NCBI GenBank assembly: GCA_965232405.1
Contig: OZ246966.1
Span: forward strand, 3,162,001 to 3,226,000
Direction: 5' to 3'
Source of the DNA: RCIO01 sp965232405
GTDB taxonomy: Bacteria; Pseudomonadota; Alphaproteobacteria; Rhizobiales; Rhizobiaceae
Length of the DNA stretch: 64,000 nt
The position numbers were made by a program, and so were the translations under genes. Below are positions 26,331-34,984 of the stretch, one piece after another. How positions within the stretch are numbered: the first letter of the stretch is position 1; every line of letters begins with the position of its first letter. A model generated the notes under the pieces. The model was not told the origin of the DNA. It worked only from the letters and a program-made list of their open reading frames with translations, and searched no databases.

Positions 26331-27134
26331 TCAGCCGGTCCGGTTCGCTGCGGCCCAGAATTCGGTGACGGTTCGGGTGAGCAAATCGGGCGCGGTGTCC
26401 ATCGCGACGTGCTGATGGCCTTCAAGTGCCGCCGAACGGGCATGCGGTATCGCATCGGCGATCTTTGCCATCGAGCTCTTGAAGAAATCTGGGCTGTCGC
26501 CGCCGTGGAGAAGCAGCGTTGGTATCGAAATGCGCTCCGGCTGCGTTGCGGCAAGCGAAAAGGTCTCGACCGCTCGCATTTCGCGCGGGATCGTGTGGGC
26601 GGCCGCCAGCCTGGCAGGCCATGCCGGCGAGGAGCGCAGCGTTGCGATATCGGAAGGGCGCATGCGCACAACCTCCTCGCAGAACATCTTCATGATTCCG
26701 TCGCGGTCGTCGCGTCGCGCCGCATCCTCAAGGCGTTCGAGCAGTTCGTCGGGCAAAAGCGGCCCTGTCGGCACCGGCGCTTCGTAGATGATGAGCGCCG
26801 CAACCCGATCCAGCGTCGGCATTGCGCCTAATGATGACAGCCCGCCATAGGAGTGGCCGAACAGGATGACCGGCTCGCCGGCCGCCGCCACCACGGCCGC
26901 CACATCCTCATATTCGCGTTCAAGCGCATAATGAGTGCCGGGAGCAACATCGCCACTGCCACCGCGCCCACGCCGGTCCATCGCGATCACGGTGAAGTGC
27001 TTGTCCAGCAAGGGGCGTATGTTGCCCCAGCGCTTGGCGGACGCGCTTGCTCCGTGCACGAGCACCAGCGACGGGCCGCTGCCTGAGCGTTCGAAGGCGA
27101 TTTTCGTACCGTCAGCGCTGGTGACCGTTTCCAT
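26331..27134 (-). CDS. Alpha/beta-hydrolase
   Basis: A 267-residue alpha/beta-hydrolase-fold enzyme. It has the oxyanion region VLVHGASASAKRW, nucleophile Ser in GHSYGG, a possible acid in LHGGDSPDF and the catalytic His in LEGHQHVAM. There is no signal peptide, so it acts in the cytoplasm. The substrate is unknown; esters, lactones or acyl-CoA derivatives are possible. ATG 27134 is 11 bases from the dctM stop, so it is likely the last gene of the TRAP transporter operon and may act on the imported compound. Confidence 0.82.
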   Translation of the reverse strand: METVTSADGTKIAFERSGSGPSLVLVHGASASAKRWGNIRPLLDKHFTVIAMDRRGRGGSGDVAPGTHYALEREYEDVAAVVAAAGEPVILFGHSYGGLSSLGAMPTLDRVAALIIYEAPVPTGPLLPDELLERLEDAARRDDRDGIMKMFCEEVVRMRPSDIATLRSSPAWPARLAAAHTIPREMRAVETFSLAATQPERISIPTLLLHGGDSPDFFKSSMAKIADAIPHARSAALEGHQHVAMDTAPDLLTRTVTEFWAAANRTG

Positions 27135-27145
27135 GCAGCTTGTAC

Positions 27146-28501
27146 CTATCCGTACACGGCCCTGGGCAGTGCGGTGATGATCTCGGGAAAGATCATGCAC
27201 AGCGCCAGTCCAATGACCTGGATAGCAAGGAAAGGAAGCGCCGAGCGGAAAATGTCGCCCATCGGGATCCAGTCGGGCGCGACACCTCGAAGATAAAACA
27301 GGGCGTAACCGAATGGCGGCGACAGGAAACTCATCTGCATGTTCACGAGGTAGAGCACGCCGAACCACAGCACGAGATCTTCGTTGGAATCGAAGCCGAA
27401 TGCGGCAGCGCCCAGTGCCTTGATGATCGGTACGAAGATCGGAACGCACAGAAGCAGAATGCCGACCCAGTCGAGGAACATGCCCAGAATGATCAGCACG
27501 ATCTGCATGATGATCAGGATGCCCCACGGGCCGAGGCCCGTGCCCCGCAGCAGGTCCTGAACGAATTGCTGGCCGCCTTCGAGCACGTAAAGCCCGACGA
27601 AGATGGTCGCGCCGAACATGATCCAGATGACCATGGCGGATGCCTTGAGCGTCGTCAGGCAGGCTTCGCGCACCGTCGCCCAGTCCAGCTTGCGGTGGAT
27701 GGCAGCGACTATGAATGCGCCGAATGTGCCGATGCCGGCCGCTTCGACCGGTGTGGCGACGCCGGTGAAGATCACGCCGAGCACGATCACGATCAGCGCG
27801 ATTGGCGCCGACATCCGGGAAAGCAGTGCGACCTTCTCGCGATTGGAAACCCGTTCATTGACGGGGATAGGCGGTCCGAGATCGGGATTGATGTAGGAGC
27901 GAACGGTCACATAGAGGATGTACATGCCGGACAGCAGAAGGCCGGGGAACACCGCTCCGATGAACAGTTCGCCCACCGACTGCTCCGCCACGACGGCGTA
28001 GATGATCGCCAGGATCGATGGCGGGATCAGGATGCCCAGCGTTCCGCCGGCCATGATCGAACCCATCGCGATCTTGGGGTCATAATTGCGTTTCAGCATG
28101 GCTGGCAGGGCAATGATGCCCATCGTCACCACGGCAGCACCGATAACGCCAACCATGGCGGCGAGAATGGTGGATGCGATGATCGTCGCCGACGCCAGGC
28201 CGCCCTTCAGTGCGCCCAGCACCTTGTAGATGACGTCGAACATCTCGTTGATGATGCCCGCTCGTTCCAGCATTGCCGCCATGAAGATGAACAGCGGTAT
28301 CGCCGAAAGCTGGTAGTTGGTCATCAACGGGAAGATACGCGACGGCACGATGTTGAGCGCCTGCGCGTCGCCCAGCACAAACAGGAACACGCACGCCAGC
28401 CCGCCAGTGACGAAGGCGAGCGGCAGCCCTGCCATCAACAGCACGATCAGCGAACCGAACATGATGATGGTGAGCCATCCGATTGAAATGTCTATGCCCA
28501 T
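27146..28501 (-). CDS. dctM: TRAP transporter large permease (DctM)
   Basis: The 451-residue membrane subunit that moves substrate using the sodium gradient. About 12 hydrophobic helices are present, with the DctM patterns GGTLGILIPPSILAIIYAVV and MFLDWVGILLLCVPIFVPII. ATG 28501 lies one base after the dctQ stop (TGA-G-ATG), showing translational coupling. With the DctQ and DctP genes upstream it forms a complete tripartite transporter. The substrate is unknown, probably an organic acid. Confidence 0.93.
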   Translation of the reverse strand: MGIDISIGWLTIIMFGSLIVLLMAGLPLAFVTGGLACVFLFVLGDAQALNIVPSRIFPLMTNYQLSAIPLFIFMAAMLERAGIINEMFDVIYKVLGALKGGLASATIIASTILAAMVGVIGAAVVTMGIIALPAMLKRNYDPKIAMGSIMAGGTLGILIPPSILAIIYAVVAEQSVGELFIGAVFPGLLLSGMYILYVTVRSYINPDLGPPIPVNERVSNREKVALLSRMSAPIALIVIVLGVIFTGVATPVEAAGIGTFGAFIVAAIHRKLDWATVREACLTTLKASAMVIWIMFGATIFVGLYVLEGGQQFVQDLLRGTGLGPWGILIIMQIVLIILGMFLDWVGILLLCVPIFVPIIKALGAAAFGFDSNEDLVLWFGVLYLVNMQMSFLSPPFGYALFYLRGVAPDWIPMGDIFRSALPFLAIQVIGLALCMIFPEIITALPRAVYG

Positions 28502-28502
28502 C

Positions 28503-29822
28503 TCACGCACCCCTGACGACGGTTCGCACATCCTGCGCGAGCCGCGAAATGCCCTGCAGGATCAACAGCAGCGCGCCGATGACCATGACCCATTTCATCG
28601 GCCAGAGCGGCACTTCCCATTCGTTGAATGAGATCTCGCCCCAGCGGATGTTCGGGTTCGTCCATTCCGCGAACGTGATGCTGCCCAGCATCTCGAAAAA
28701 GCCGATCTGCCCGCGCGCCCAGTCGGAAACGACCGAGTTGCCGGACGGGACCGCGATCGCGTCGAAGGCGAAGATGTAGCAGGTCACCAGCAGCGTGCCG
28801 GCGAAGATGAAGAAGAAGACCGAGGTGGCGAGGTTGACCATCGCCTTTCTGCGTTTCGACATGTTGGCGTAGAGCACGTCGACGCGCACATGCGATTCCG
28901 TCAGCATCGCGTAGGCGCCGGCCACCAGATATTGCATGCCGAACATCAGATACATGCCTTCATGCGCCCAGTTGGTCGGCGAGTTGAAGACGTAGCGGGC
29001 AATGACCTCGTAATAATAGACAAACACCGCGATCACCGCCCAATAGGCGACGAACTCGCCACAGAAGAGCGACAGCCGGTCGATCCAGCCCGTCCATCCC
29101 GGCGACACCCAGTCGGCGTCGTCCTTGCGCTCGCGCTCTTCGAGGTCACGTAGTGCGGCTTCGGCTTCCGAAACCGGCTCTTCGGTGATCTGGGCGTTGG
29201 CGCGCCTGACCAGCATCGGCAACAGCAGCGCGTCGATCGCCATCAATGCAAGGATTGCATAGAACGCATAGGCTGCCGCCGAGTGCCAGAACTCACGATC
29301 GGCCCGCGCCTTTTCGGCCACCGGCTGCATCTGCTCAAGGTCCGAGCGGGCCTGGTCCAGCCGGCCCTCGCCGGTCTCGATAGTGTCGCGGGCGCGCTCC
29401 AGCCGTCGCTCTGCCGCCTTTTGCGCGAACGATCCTTCCTCCGCTGTCCGGATTTCTTCCTGCAACCGTCCGATGTCGGACCGAGCGGTCGTGATGCGCG
29501 GCTCCTCGCGGTTGATGGTGCGTTGCGCGACGCGAACAAGATTGTTGGCGTCCGACTGGGCCGAACGAGCATCGTTCGCCGCGCCATTTGCATACAGGAT
29601 GAAACCGAAGATCGGCAGGAACACGAGCCCGAGCAGGCTCTTAAGGTAAAGTCTGTGTAGGCCGATGATGCCGCCGGTCAGCAGAATGAAATAGCTGAGC
29701 ACAAGCGAATATCGTTTTTGGCCGTTGCGCCCTCTGCGCGCCAGAAACATGGCGACCAGTGGAAAGACGATCAGGCCGATCCAGTAGGCCCAATGTGGCA
29801 GCGTGAAATCGAGACTAGGCAT
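28503..29822 (-). CDS. dctQ: TRAP transporter small permease with N-terminal TM2/coiled-coil extension
   Basis: DctQ proteins are usually about 160-230 residues with four helices; this one is 439. The DctQ part occupies about residues 245-435 (YYEVIARYVFNSPTNWAHEG and SHVRVDVLYANMSKRRKA are typical). Ahead of it are hydrophobic helices at about 10-30 and 38-78, the second containing TGGIIGLHRLYLKSLLG, which resembles the TM2 domain. A long charged coiled coil follows (about 84-178), then another helix (182-205). No frameshift or start within the long frame suggests two separate genes. The extension could regulate the transporter or tether it to a partner. Confidence 0.87.
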   Translation of the reverse strand: MPSLDFTLPHWAYWIGLIVFPLVAMFLARRGRNGQKRYSLVLSYFILLTGGIIGLHRLYLKSLLGLVFLPIFGFILYANGAANDARSAQSDANNLVRVAQRTINREEPRITTARSDIGRLQEEIRTAEEGSFAQKAAERRLERARDTIETGEGRLDQARSDLEQMQPVAEKARADREFWHSAAAYAFYAILALMAIDALLLPMLVRRANAQITEEPVSEAEAALRDLEERERKDDADWVSPGWTGWIDRLSLFCGEFVAYWAVIAVFVYYYEVIARYVFNSPTNWAHEGMYLMFGMQYLVAGAYAMLTESHVRVDVLYANMSKRRKAMVNLATSVFFFIFAGTLLVTCYIFAFDAIAVPSGNSVVSDWARGQIGFFEMLGSITFAEWTNPNIRWGEISFNEWEVPLWPMKWVMVIGALLLILQGISRLAQDVRTVVRGA

Positions 29823-29913
29823 GTCCGGTTCTGCGCGAAGGGTTGGCAGGAATGCGCCTGCACGGGAACGAACCAGCCGTCCCCGTGCAGGTCAATCGCG
29901 TTTGATCGTGAAG

Positions 29914-31011
29914 CTACAGGTCGAGCGACAGCCCCTCGATCTGCTCAGGCGTCACATAGCCGAGCGAACCCGACATCATGTAGTCGAGCTGCGCCTTGAA
30001 GATGCGCGCGGAGTCCTTGTCCCGGTTGGCGTATTTGAACCAGATCGGAACCGCCACGTCGGTCATCAGCTCCACGTCGTCCTGCGACAGGCGGGTGACT
30101 TCGGTGCCGTCGGCCTCGAACTTCGCCCAGGCTTCCTGGTCGGCTTTCTGGATCGCGGCGTGGTGCATGTCGGAATAGACGTGCGTTTCCATCTCCACGA
30201 ACTGCTTCATCTCCGGCGACAGCGCGTCCCATGCGGCCTGACCCACGGTGATGTCCATCAAGTCGACCGGCTGGTAGAGCGACATGAATCCGGGCGGTCC
30301 CATCGAGATGTAGCTCGTCACCTGGCTGAAGCCGAGCGCATAGTTGACCGCCGGACCGACATAGTCGGCCACGTCGATCGTGCCCTTTTCCAGTGCGGGG
30401 AAGATTTCCGAACCCGGAAGCACGGTGGTTTCCGCGCCGATCTCGGTGAAGACTTCCGCCACCATGCCGCCCGGCAGCCGCATCTTGCGTCCGCGGAAAT
30501 CGTCGATCGAGCGGATCGGCACTTTCGAGTGGATGATGTTGGGTCCGTGATGGACCGGGCCGACATAGTGCATGCCCTGAGCCGCATAGAGCTCACGCGC
30601 CATCTCCAGCCCGCCCAGCGAATAGAAGAACACGTCCCATTCATGCGGGTTGCGCATGCCGAGCGGGTAGGACGACAGGAAGGTGCCTGCCGGGATGATG
30701 CCCTGCACGTAGATCGTGAACGGGTTCACCGCCTGCAGGACGCCGTTCTTCACCGCGTCGTAAAGCTGGAAATCGCCCACCACATCGTTGGCGCCAAACG
30801 GCTCGAAGGCAAGCTCGCCGCCCGTCTTTTCAACGATCGTTGCGCACCAGTCCTTGAAGATCTGCAGGCCCGCGCCACCGGGCCATGAAGTCTGGATTTT
30901 CCAGGTCGTTCCGGCAGCCTGTGCAGACGCGATATGCGGTGCTGCCAGTGCGCCAGCGGCCGCCCCCGTGGCGGTCGTCAGAAACGTGCGTCTGTCAATT
31001 CTGCGCTTCAT
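29914..31011 (-). CDS. dctP: TRAP transporter substrate-binding protein (DctP)
   Basis: A 365-residue periplasmic binding protein. It begins MKRRIDRRTFLTTATGAAAG, a twin-arginine signal (RRTFL), with cleavage after IASAQA, so it is probably exported folded. The DctP fold shows KIQTSWPGG, the helix-capping region FRGRKMRLPGGMVAEVF, and EIFPALEKGTIDVADYVGPA. Such sequences resemble the 2-oxoacid/mannitol-type TRAP binders, but substrate is not determined. ATG 31011 is preferred over ATG 31017 because GGAGGA lies 6 bases before the former and directly touches the latter. Confidence 0.92.
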   Translation of the reverse strand: MKRRIDRRTFLTTATGAAAGALAAPHIASAQAAGTTWKIQTSWPGGAGLQIFKDWCATIVEKTGGELAFEPFGANDVVGDFQLYDAVKNGVLQAVNPFTIYVQGIIPAGTFLSSYPLGMRNPHEWDVFFYSLGGLEMARELYAAQGMHYVGPVHHGPNIIHSKVPIRSIDDFRGRKMRLPGGMVAEVFTEIGAETTVLPGSEIFPALEKGTIDVADYVGPAVNYALGFSQVTSYISMGPPGFMSLYQPVDLMDITVGQAAWDALSPEMKQFVEMETHVYSDMHHAAIQKADQEAWAKFEADGTEVTRLSQDDVELMTDVAVPIWFKYANRDKDSARIFKAQLDYMMSGSLGYVTPEQIEGLSLDL

Positions 31012-31341
31012 TGTCATTCCTCCCGTTAGTTCCCCGCACCCGAAACGCGACCTCGGTCGGGCGGCTGCGCGGATTGCTGAATTTCCCGCTTCCTCCATAC
31101 AGATTGTGTACACTTGCCCCGTTGCCCGATGCTGGCGCGGGTCATTCGCCCGGACGTGGCTTCACTGGGAAATCCCGTCTGACCCTTTGCCTAGTTTACA
31201 TTGCGTACATGCGAGCACAACTGTTGCCGACTTGGCACATTGTCGAATTGCGCAATCCTGTGCCGGCTAATGCATACATTGCGGCGCATTGCGCCGGCCG
31301 CGACGACCTCGTAGCGTCGGCCAAAACCGGTTGGAGCTGAG
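31012..31341. other. Spacer between dctP and a divergent gene
   Basis: No gene is seen. The stretch should hold the promoters of the TRAP operon (minus) and of the DUF922 gene (plus). A perfect 8-base palindrome GTGTACAC at 31106-31113 and a nearby GTACAT at 31204-31209 resemble half-sites of GntR/FadR-type regulators. No such regulator gene is adjacent, so this is only a suggestion. Confidence 0.35.
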
Positions 31342-31923
31342 ATGCGTTTTCTCCTGGCGATGACAATGGCTGGCTGTCTCCTGGCGACGGGCGCTCAGGC
31401 GGACTGGAAGCCGGCCGAAAAGGTCGAGACCTACGCAATCGATGGCACGACCGGTCTGGCGCTCTACCGCTCCATCGGCGAGCGCGGCCCGAAGGTCGGC
31501 CCCACCCGCGCCATCGCCTACACGACCTTCGATCTCAAATGGTCGCGCGACTACCGCGAAGAGGGTGGCGGTTGCCGGCTGGCGGCGGTGAAACCCTGGC
31601 TCACCATCATCTACAAACTGCCCCAGGCGCCGGCAGGGCTGCCGCCGGGCACCGCCGCGCGCTGGCAGCGCTTCATTGAGGGCATCCGCGTCCATGAGCG
31701 CGTGCATGGCGACATCATCATCGACATGGTGAAGGATATCGAGGTGTTCTCGACCGGGCTTTCGGCTGAAAACGACCCCGGCTGCAAGAAAGTTCGCGCG
31801 AAGCTGCAGCAGCGGCTGGGCGAACTCTCGAACGCACAGCGGCAGAAAAGCCGCGACTTCGACCGCGCCGAACTGGGTCAGGGCGGCAATGTGCACCAGC
31901 TGGTGCTGGCGCTGGTAAACTGA
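31342..31923 (+). CDS. DUF922-family putative secreted zinc protease
   Basis: A 193-residue exported protein: signal peptide MRFLLAMTMAGCLLATGAQA, then a compact domain with the zinc-metallopeptidase-like helix IEGIRVHERVHGDIIID, whose HERVH fits HExxH. Two cysteines (GGGCRLAA and DPGCKKV) may pair. DUF922 members are predicted secreted Zn-dependent proteases with no known substrate. It converges with creA, 7 bases apart. Confidence 0.78.
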   Translation: MRFLLAMTMAGCLLATGAQADWKPAEKVETYAIDGTTGLALYRSIGERGPKVGPTRAIAYTTFDLKWSRDYREEGGGCRLAAVKPWLTIIYKLPQAPAGLPPGTAARWQRFIEGIRVHERVHGDIIIDMVKDIEVFSTGLSAENDPGCKKVRAKLQQRLGELSNAQRQKSRDFDRAELGQGGNVHQLVLALVN

Positions 31924-31930
31924 GGGGGAC

Positions 31931-32401
31931 TTATTCCTTCTCCACCCAGGTCACGTCCTGCCCGTAAAGCGGCACGGTCGAGATTGCCATCTTGGCCGAG
32001 CCGTCCTGCACCTGGCGCGAATGCGAGAGATAGATCAGCGTGTTGTTGGCCTCGTCATAGATCCGGTTCACCACCAGCTTCTTCCAGATCAGCGAAAGCC
32101 CTTCCTTGAACACCTCCTCGCCGTCCCGGCTGCGGTCGATGTCGTGGATAACAATCGGCCCGGTCTGCCGGCAGGCGATGGACGAGTTCGACGGGTCCTC
32201 GAACCAGTTGCCCTTCGACAGCCGGTCGAGCAGCCCGCGCTCGAAATAGCTGACATGGCAGGTGACGCCCTCGACCTCGGGGTCGTGGATCGCATCCACG
32301 ATGATGTCGTTGCCGATCCAGTCGACCCCGATCTCGCCAACCTGGTCGGCAAGCGCCGGCGAGGCGAGGAGAAAGGCGGCGAGGGCGATGATTGCACGCA
32401 T
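31931..32401 (-). CDS. creA: CreA-family periplasmic protein
   Basis: A 156-residue protein with a signal peptide (MRAIIALAAFLLASPALA) followed by the CreA pattern: QVGEIGVDWIGNDIIVDAIH, DPEVEGVTCHVSYFERG, EDPSNSSIACRQTGPI and LSLIWKKLVVNRIYD. CreA is conserved in proteobacteria and has no known biochemical function. In Escherichia coli it shares a locus with creBCD, but here no such genes are present. Confidence 0.92.
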   Translation of the reverse strand: MRAIIALAAFLLASPALADQVGEIGVDWIGNDIIVDAIHDPEVEGVTCHVSYFERGLLDRLSKGNWFEDPSNSSIACRQTGPIVIHDIDRSRDGEEVFKEGLSLIWKKLVVNRIYDEANNTLIYLSHSRQVQDGSAKMAISTVPLYGQDVTWVEKE

Positions 32402-32464
32402 GGTCTTGGGCTCCGGTGTTCGTCAGGTAGCGGTCAGATAGGTGACGCGGAGCCGTGTTGGAAG

Positions 32465-32620
32465 GGTGCGCTTGTTTTCGCTCACGGCTGAACGCTCGCC
32501 TTCGGCTCGCTAGCCTCCGCGAGGGCGCCGAGCTTTTCTTTGTTTTGCGTGCTACGCTTCGCTGCGCATCGCGGCTGGCGGCGCGCAGTCGCGCACTCGG
32601 ACTTCGTCCGTTGGGTTGCT
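32465..32620. repeat. Hairpin-rich intergenic sequence
   Basis: The spacer downstream of the hypothetical gene at 32622 is packed with short inverted repeats with tiny loops: CTCGC/GCGAG (506-523 within 32506-32523), GCC-TTC-GGC, CGCGC-AGT-CGCG and CGGAC-TTC-GTCCG (around 32598-32610). A T-rich stretch (CTTTTCTTTGTTTTG) follows the first strong stem. It resembles the hairpin tract at 35975-36063. It may be a degenerate intergenic repeat element or a terminator/attenuator; no coding potential is seen. Confidence 0.45.
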
Positions 32621-32621
32621 C

Positions 32622-33320
32622 TCACGACGTGTTTGGAGGGTCGAGCACGTCGAGCGCCAGTGCCTGACACTCCTTCAAGATGTCGTCGACCAGATGGGCG
32701 GGGCGCTTCCGCCTGCCGGGCGGATATCCGATCCGCAGCGGCGAGACGCGGCCCTTGCCCTGGCTCGGGCTGAGCCTGTTCCGCTGATGCCAGCGGGCGA
32801 GGCGGCGCGCCTCGCGCGGAAGGTTGGCAAGTGCGCGGCGCGATGAAAGCAGACGCCGGCGAAGGGCTGCGGCGTTGACGGGATCGTCGGGCAAAAGAAC
32901 CGGCTTTTCGGGAATTGTCGCAGGCTCGGTGATGCCCGCCACGCAGATGCGCGGGATGAATTTCGAGGCGCGTCTGGGCGGATCGAACGAAAACCTCCTC
33001 AGCGGGTCGAGCAGCGGGAAGGCGGGGATGCGGAGTGTGGCCGGTGCTGGATCATCCCTATCGCAGAGAGAGGCGAAGTCAGGCCGCTCGCCGGCCGGAC
33101 GCGGCTGAACCTCCCGCGCGGCAATGACGATGAGGCGGCGGATGGCGGATTCGGCAGCGCGCAGGATGCGCAGCACATGGGCGTGCAGATGGCGGGGCAG
33201 GGTGGCGGGTTCTAGGCCGATTGCCGACTTCCCGTCCACCAGCCCGGCAAGTGCGAACAGCGCCGCGAGGATGCGCTCCAGCGCCCCGCGGTTCCGCTTG
33301 ATTGCCAGTGTCCAGTCCAT
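32622..33320 (-). CDS. Hypothetical protein
   Basis: A 232-residue, Arg/Pro/Ala-rich protein starting MDWTLAIKRNRGALERILAA, then LFALAGLVDG. The N-terminal 30 residues form a hydrophobic/amphipathic helix. The rest has many Arg and Pro (RHLHAHVLRILRAAESAIRR; ALRRRLLSSRRALANLPREA). No named domain is recognised. ATG 33320 is chosen because the earlier in-frame ATG at 33482 would include the simple repeat near 33389-33412. It looks conserved in style with rhizobial hypothetical genes, but this cannot be checked here. Confidence 0.6.
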   Translation of the reverse strand: MDWTLAIKRNRGALERILAALFALAGLVDGKSAIGLEPATLPRHLHAHVLRILRAAESAIRRLIVIAAREVQPRPAGERPDFASLCDRDDPAPATLRIPAFPLLDPLRRFSFDPPRRASKFIPRICVAGITEPATIPEKPVLLPDDPVNAAALRRRLLSSRRALANLPREARRLARWHQRNRLSPSQGKGRVSPLRIGYPPGRRKRPAHLVDDILKECQALALDVLDPPNTS

Positions 33321-33388
33321 TTCCGCCTCGTTGTCGACTGGCGGGCATTGTCGGAGCGGTTTGGGTGATGTGGATGAAGAAGTGGGTT

Positions 33389-33412
33389 GTGAGTAGTGAA
33401 TAGTGAGTAGTG
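33389..33412. repeat. Imperfect tandem simple repeat
   Basis: On the plus strand GTGAGTAGTGAATAGTGAGT runs on as AGTG, that is repeats of a 7-base GTGAATA/GTGAGTA unit. Comparable TTCACTA-type runs occur in spacers of unrelated bacteria. It lies just upstream of the hypothetical gene and 180 bases before the A+T-rich nuclease/peptidase gene. Confidence 0.6.
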
Positions 33413-33590
33413 CCAAGGGATTGAAGAATGCGGCGTGGCTGGATTGTCCACGTCGGCAATTCGGCGGCGATGCCGATCTCACCGTATTTGCTGGGTTTGT
33501 CGTGGTGTGATCACTTAGACATCAGACATCGCAATCCGACACAAAAAGTGGAATAATCACTCAGCGCTGCTTCAATGGTCAGGACCAAGC

Positions 33591-34874
33591 GTGAGTTCTA
33601 CAGCCAAGGGCAATAGGCTCGAAGACCAATTTTTCGAATATCTTCTCGACCAGCAGCGTCGAGGAGAGTTGGTTTTTGGATTGTATCCGCCCGATAACTG
33701 TAAGATCTTCAAAAAGAAGAGCTATTTCTCCCAAGAACGAAACGGCAATGTTCAGTTCGATGTTGTAATCGAAGTGACACCCGATGAGCGTAGTTCACCT
33801 CAAATTTTTGTTATATTCGAATGCAAGAATCATAGACGGCCTATCCAAGAAAAAGAAATAAATGATTTCTCCGCAAAATTGTCTCGCGAGTTTAGGCATG
33901 CCGCAAAGGGCGTATTGGTAACATCCTCTCGGCTCCAGTCTGGTGCGGAAAACGTAGCTAGAAATAGCCGAATGGGAATCGTGAAGTACGATGTAGACGG
34001 AATAGAAATTGTAGCGGATCGCAAAAGTCGAGGGTTTGTCGAAAGCCGATTTGTTGAGGCTCAGATTTTTCCGAATGGATTTGACGTAAAGGCGCTTAGG
34101 TTCTCGGCTTATTACGATGGTAGCTTCTTTGGATCATTACCTCACTTTTTGACGGCTCTGATATCGGAAGATCGCGGCGACCAGCAGTTGGAATCTGAGC
34201 GCTATGGCAAATCGGTTCCATTCATTTCGGACGAGAATATTAAGAATGCGGCTCAAGAACTGCAAAATAAAATAGGGTACATCGACGGGCCGATAAATTT
34301 AATAAGTGCATGTAAACAATTGTCGATCGATCTCAAATTTACAGAGAAAATTGTCCTAGATAGCAGTGGTGTGGCCATTTTGGGTCAGGCGAATTTCGAT
34401 CAGAAATCCATTAGAATTCATTTTCATAAGAACGAAAACCGCAAGAGGTTCACTCTTGGTCATGAGATAGGTCACTTCTGTTTGAATCACGGAAAATACA
34501 TTTGTGCAGAGAACATAGTCGAAAATGATCTTTTCGTTAGTGACGAGGGAGAGCATAAATTCAATTTTGATCGCCTAGAAATTCAGGCCAATGCATTCGC
34601 TTCGTATTTTCTTTTGCCTGACGATCGGTTCTTTCTGAAAGTGTCCGAGTTTAGGGGGAGTCTTGGTATCAAAGATAGAGGACATGGCTACATATATGTA
34701 GATGATCAGCCGGCGAACAAATCGGTATACCACCAGCTTCTGCAGGCGATCTCATCTCATTTCGACGTATCGAAACAGGTCGTAGAACTGAAGCTCAAGA
34801 AGATGAAATGGCTCAATGATCAAAGAAGGGGTGATGCGAATTCAATTGGTGAACTGTTGAAGTTTTCAAAATAG
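33591..34874 (+). CDS. PD-(D/E)XK nuclease-like domain fused to ImmA/IrrE metallopeptidase
   Basis: A 427-residue two-domain protein. Residues 1-140 look like an Mrr/restriction-endonuclease fold: N-terminal helix RLEDQFFEYLL, Asp57 in VQFDVVIEV, the ECK motif (Glu77, Lys79) in VIFECKNHRRPI, then GVLVTSSRLQSGAENVA. Residues about 230-400 form an ImmA/IrrE zinc peptidase: FTLGHEIGHFCLNH (His291, Glu292, His295) and third ligand Glu330 in LEIQANAFASYFLLPD. The gene is plainly richer in A+T and uses rarer codons than all neighbours, indicating recent transfer. It stands alone. The start is GTG 33591 with AGGA 6 bases upstream. A phage-defence or stress-sensing role is inference. Confidence 0.82.
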   Translation: MSSTAKGNRLEDQFFEYLLDQQRRGELVFGLYPPDNCKIFKKKSYFSQERNGNVQFDVVIEVTPDERSSPQIFVIFECKNHRRPIQEKEINDFSAKLSREFRHAAKGVLVTSSRLQSGAENVARNSRMGIVKYDVDGIEIVADRKSRGFVESRFVEAQIFPNGFDVKALRFSAYYDGSFFGSLPHFLTALISEDRGDQQLESERYGKSVPFISDENIKNAAQELQNKIGYIDGPINLISACKQLSIDLKFTEKIVLDSSGVAILGQANFDQKSIRIHFHKNENRKRFTLGHEIGHFCLNHGKYICAENIVENDLFVSDEGEHKFNFDRLEIQANAFASYFLLPDDRFFLKVSEFRGSLGIKDRGHGYIYVDDQPANKSVYHQLLQAISSHFDVSKQVVELKLKKMKWLNDQRRGDANSIGELLKFSK

Positions 34875-34984
34875 GCGCCCGCGAGCCAGGATCCATTCGG
34901 GAACGGTCGTGAACTGCTCAACGGTCACGGAATGGGTCCCGGACAGCCTTCGTCTTATTCGGCTTCCGGGATGACTCTTGGGCT

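Noticed and set aside
27140..28486. 448-codon plus-strand frame rich in His, Asp and Glu
   Set aside because: It is exactly opposite dctM; its odd composition is the complement of hydrophobic codons.
31106..31113. GntR-type operator ahead of the TRAP operon
   Set aside because: An 8-base dyad alone is too short, no regulator gene is adjacent, and symmetry does not extend.
32465..32620. Possible CRISPR array
   Set aside because: The short stems are not regularly spaced repeats and there are no spacers of constant length; no cas genes are in the window.
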